This document shows, piece after piece, positions 4,664-6,275 of a stretch of DNA of 6,275 nt. Position numbers and translations under genes: made by a program. The number at the start of each line of letters is the position of its first letter. Within the stretch, counting starts at the first letter, position 1. The notes beneath the pieces are model-generated. The model was given only the letters and a program-made list of their open reading frames with translations. It did no database searches and had not been told where the DNA came from. Where the stretch lies: positions 1 through 6,275 of the forward strand of contig CAKTZW010000114.1 of assembly GCA_934636065.1 (NCBI GenBank), written 5' to 3'. The DNA is from an uncultured Labedella sp. GTDB taxonomy: Bacteria > Actinomycetota > Actinomycetes > Actinomycetales > Microbacteriaceae.

Positions 4664-5947
4664 GTGAGTGCCACGAGAGTCTTCGTCGCCCGGCTCGCCG
4701 GGTGCATGGTCTTCGACCCGGCGGGTGACCGGGTCGGAAAGGTGCGCGACGTCCTCGTGGTCTCGAGACCGGCGGATCCGCCGCGCGTCGTCGGCCTCCT
4801 CGTGGAGATCCCGGGCAAGCGCCGCGTCTTCGTCTCGATCAATCGCGTCACGAGCATCGCGGCGGGGCAGATCATCACGACGGGGCTCATCAACGTCCGG
4901 CGCTTCGAGCAGCGCGCCGGCGAGGAGAGGGTGATCGCCGAGCTGCTCGGACGCAAGGTCATCTTCACGGACGGCTCGGGAGAGGCGACCATCGAGGACG
5001 TCGCGATCGAGCAGAAGCAGGGCGGCACGTGGGCCGTGAGCCAGTACTTCGTCCGCCGTCCGAAGACGAGCTCCTCCCTCTTCGCGAAGGGTCACACGTC
5101 GTTCGTCTCCTGGCGCGACGTGACCGAGAAGACGGGCGGGAACGAGGCGCAGTCGGCCGAGCAGCTCATCGCCACCTACACGGACCTGAAGCCGGCCGAC
5201 CTCGCGAGCACCCTCCTCGACCTCCCGGAGGAGCGCATGCTCGAGGTCGCGGGCGAGCTCCCCGACGACCGTCTCGCCGACGCGCTCGAGGAGATGCCGG
5301 AGAGCGAGCAGGTGAACATCCTCGCGCAGCTCGATGACGACCGCGCGGCCGACGTGCTCGACCAGATGCAGCCCGACGACGCCGCCGACCTCATCGCCCA
5401 GCTCCCGGAGGAGCGCGGTGAGCACCTGCTCGAGCTCATGGAGCCGGAGGAGGCCGACGACGTGCGCATGCTGCTCGCGTTCGCGCCCGACACGGCGGGT
5501 GGTCTCATGACGACCGAGCCGGTCATCCTCTCCGCCGACTCGACCGTCGCCGAGGCGCTCGCCCTCGTGCGGCGCGCCGAGCTGCCCCCCGCCCTCGGGG
5601 CCGCCGTCTGCATCACGCTGCCGCCGTACGAGCCCCCGACGGGCCGATTCCTCGGCATGGTGCACTTCCAACGGATGCTTCGCTATCCGCCCCACGAGCG
5701 GCTCGGCACCATCCTGGATCAGAGTCTCGACCCCGTCTCCGCGGACACCTCCGCCGCCGAGGTCTCGCGCATCCTCGCGAGCTACGACCTCGTCTCGGTC
5801 CCCGTGGTGGACGAGAACCACCGGCTCGTCGGGGTGGTGACGATTGACGACATCCTCGACTACCTGTTGCCGGACGACTGGCGAAGTCACGGCGACGACG
5901 AACGCCCGCAGCGAGTACGCACCGGAAGGAGGATGACGCATGGCTAG
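4664..5947 (+). CDS. Channel-less MgtE-like protein (PRC-like, MgtE_N, CBS pair)
   Basis: A 427-residue soluble protein. Residues about 6-80 (FVARLAGCMVFDPAGDRVGK, then VRDVLVV) and about 94-130 (LLGRKVIFTDGSGEATIEDV) look like two PRC-barrel-type beta segments. Residues about 165-285 form the MgtE_N superhelical repeat domain, with recurrent Leu and Asp/Glu-rich units (ALEEMPE, QLDDDRAADVLDQM, AQLPEERGEHLLELM) ending in the MgtE signature DTAGGLMTTE (276-285). Two CBS domains follow (about 286-345 and 350-403, the latter with SVPVVDENHRLVGVVTIDDI). In true MgtE the N and CBS domains gate a five-helix Mg2+ channel. No hydrophobic helix exists here, so the usual label 'magnesium transporter' is misleading. 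A cytosolic Mg2+- or adenine-nucleotide-sensing regulator is a more reasonable inference. GTG 4664 is the only start compatible with the TAAGTT promoter. The 3' end overlaps the DUF1003 gene by 8 bp, implying an operon. Confidence 0.9.
   Translation: MSATRVFVARLAGCMVFDPAGDRVGKVRDVLVVSRPADPPRVVGLLVEIPGKRRVFVSINRVTSIAAGQIITTGLINVRRFEQRAGEERVIAELLGRKVIFTDGSGEATIEDVAIEQKQGGTWAVSQYFVRRPKTSSSLFAKGHTSFVSWRDVTEKTGGNEAQSAEQLIATYTDLKPADLASTLLDLPEERMLEVAGELPDDRLADALEEMPESEQVNILAQLDDDRAADVLDQMQPDDAADLIAQLPEERGEHLLELMEPEEADDVRMLLAFAPDTAGGLMTTEPVILSADSTVAEALALVRRAELPPALGAAVCITLPPYEPPTGRFLGMVHFQRMLRYPPHERLGTILDQSLDPVSADTSAAEVSRILASYDLVSVPVVDENHRLVGVVTIDDILDYLLPDDWRSHGDDERPQRVRTGRRMTHG
5926..5932 (+). promoter_or_regulatory. 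Strong Shine-Dalgarno for the DUF1003 gene
   Basis: AAGGAGG lies inside the end of the MgtE-like reading frame, 7 nt before ATG 5940. It is the only ideal ribosome-binding site in the window and fixes the downstream start. The out-of-frame ATG at 5933 directly after it belongs to the upstream gene's frame. Confidence 0.85.
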
Positions 5948-6275
5948 GAACCCGAAGAACGACATCCGGCTCGACGCGCCGAAGGGCATGCGCACCCCCG
6001 TGCTCGCGCCGCGGCGCAGGCAGTCGAGCGACCGGTTCGGGCGGTTCACCGAGTGGATCGCGCGGGCCATGGGGACGCCCTGGTTCCTGCTCGGCCTGAC
6101 ACTGTTCTGCGTCGCATGGATCATCTACAACATGATCGCTCCCGAGCGCGCCCGGTTCGACTCCGCCGCCCTCGGCTTCACCGCCCTCACCCTCATCCTC
6201 TCCCTGCAGGCCTCCTACGCCGCCCCCCTCATCCTGCTCGCTCAGAACCGTCAGGACGACCGGGACCGCGTGCAG
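5940..6275 (+). CDS. DUF1003 membrane protein (3' partial)
   Basis: The first 112 residues are visible; the frame is still open at the right edge. A basic N-terminus (residues 1-35, including PRRRQ) and an amphipathic stretch (RFGRFTEWIARAMG) precede two transmembrane helices at about 47-66 and 77-101. The second ends in the DUF1003 hallmark SLQASYAAPLILLAQNRQDD followed by RDR, which in the family leads into a cytoplasmic, often coiled-coil C-terminus. The family is a conserved bacterial membrane protein of unknown function. ATG 5940 overlaps the upstream stop (5945-5947), with AAGGAGG at proper distance, so translation is probably coupled to the MgtE-like gene. As I recall, actinobacterial genomes often place this pair near an Mrp/NBP35-type P-loop ATPase; such a gene may lie just beyond the edge, but that is a prediction. 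Confidence 0.92.
   Translation, partial: MARNPKNDIRLDAPKGMRTPVLAPRRRQSSDRFGRFTEWIARAMGTPWFLLGLTLFCVAWIIYNMIAPERARFDSAALGFTALTLILSLQASYAAPLILLAQNRQDDRDRVQ

Noticed and set aside
3876..4667. 263-codon plus-strand frame across the tandem repeats and the stress-protein gene
   Set aside because: It overlaps the end of the aminopeptidase gene in another frame and runs antisense to the GSP17M gene; no domain or ribosome site supports it.
4583..6124. 513-codon open frame on the minus strand opposite the MgtE-like gene
   Set aside because: Antisense shadow of a well-supported gene; the composition is charged and repetitive with no domain, and it would also span the divergent promoter region.

Overview
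The window is very GC-rich DNA with strong third-position G/C codon bias, sparse GTG starts and short intergenic gaps. Its gene families point to a high-GC Gram-positive actinobacterium, most likely Microbacteriaceae or a close relative. That placement is inference from composition and gene content, not from a marker gene. Coding density is high and I see no phage, IS, CRISPR, tRNA or rRNA signal. It reads as ordinary core chromosome.

Left to right: (i) the 3' end of a plus-strand gene encoding a disordered, Arg/Gly/Ser-rich C-terminal tail, probably of a DEAD-box RNA helicase (to 352); (ii) a perfect 18-bp GC-rich hairpin (366-411) serving as a shared terminator with the convergent minus-strand PHP-domain phosphoesterase gene (414-1283), which resembles the RNase AM/YciV family; (iii) a divergent gap, then a membrane-anchored endonuclease/exonuclease/phosphatase (EEP) protein (1409-2458); (iv) an M24B Xaa-Pro aminopeptidase (2489-3964) with all five metal ligands; (v) a convergent gap with a 25-bp tandem repeat (3990-4059); (vi) a minus-strand GSP17M-type 'general stress' membrane protein (4071-4586); (vii) a 77-bp divergent promoter region with a dyad element; (viii) a channel-less MgtE-like protein (4664-5947: PRC-like segments, MgtE_N helical repeats, CBS pair) overlapping by 8 bp the start of a DUF1003 membrane protein that runs off the right edge (5940-6275).

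Two themes stand out. First, all five genes that begin a probable transcription unit carry a -10-like hexamer ending 6-9 nt before the start codon and have no usable Shine-Dalgarno, as expected for leaderless mRNAs. The only gene inside an operon (DUF1003) has a textbook AAGGAGG instead. This pattern decides two start sites (2489 rather than 2480, and the GTG at 4586 rather than the ATG at 4631). Second, the GSP17M / MgtE-N-CBS / DUF1003 neighbourhood recurs in actinobacteria but has no assigned function. It is the closest thing in the window to an uncharacterised system, plausibly a membrane or Mg2+-linked sensing module.
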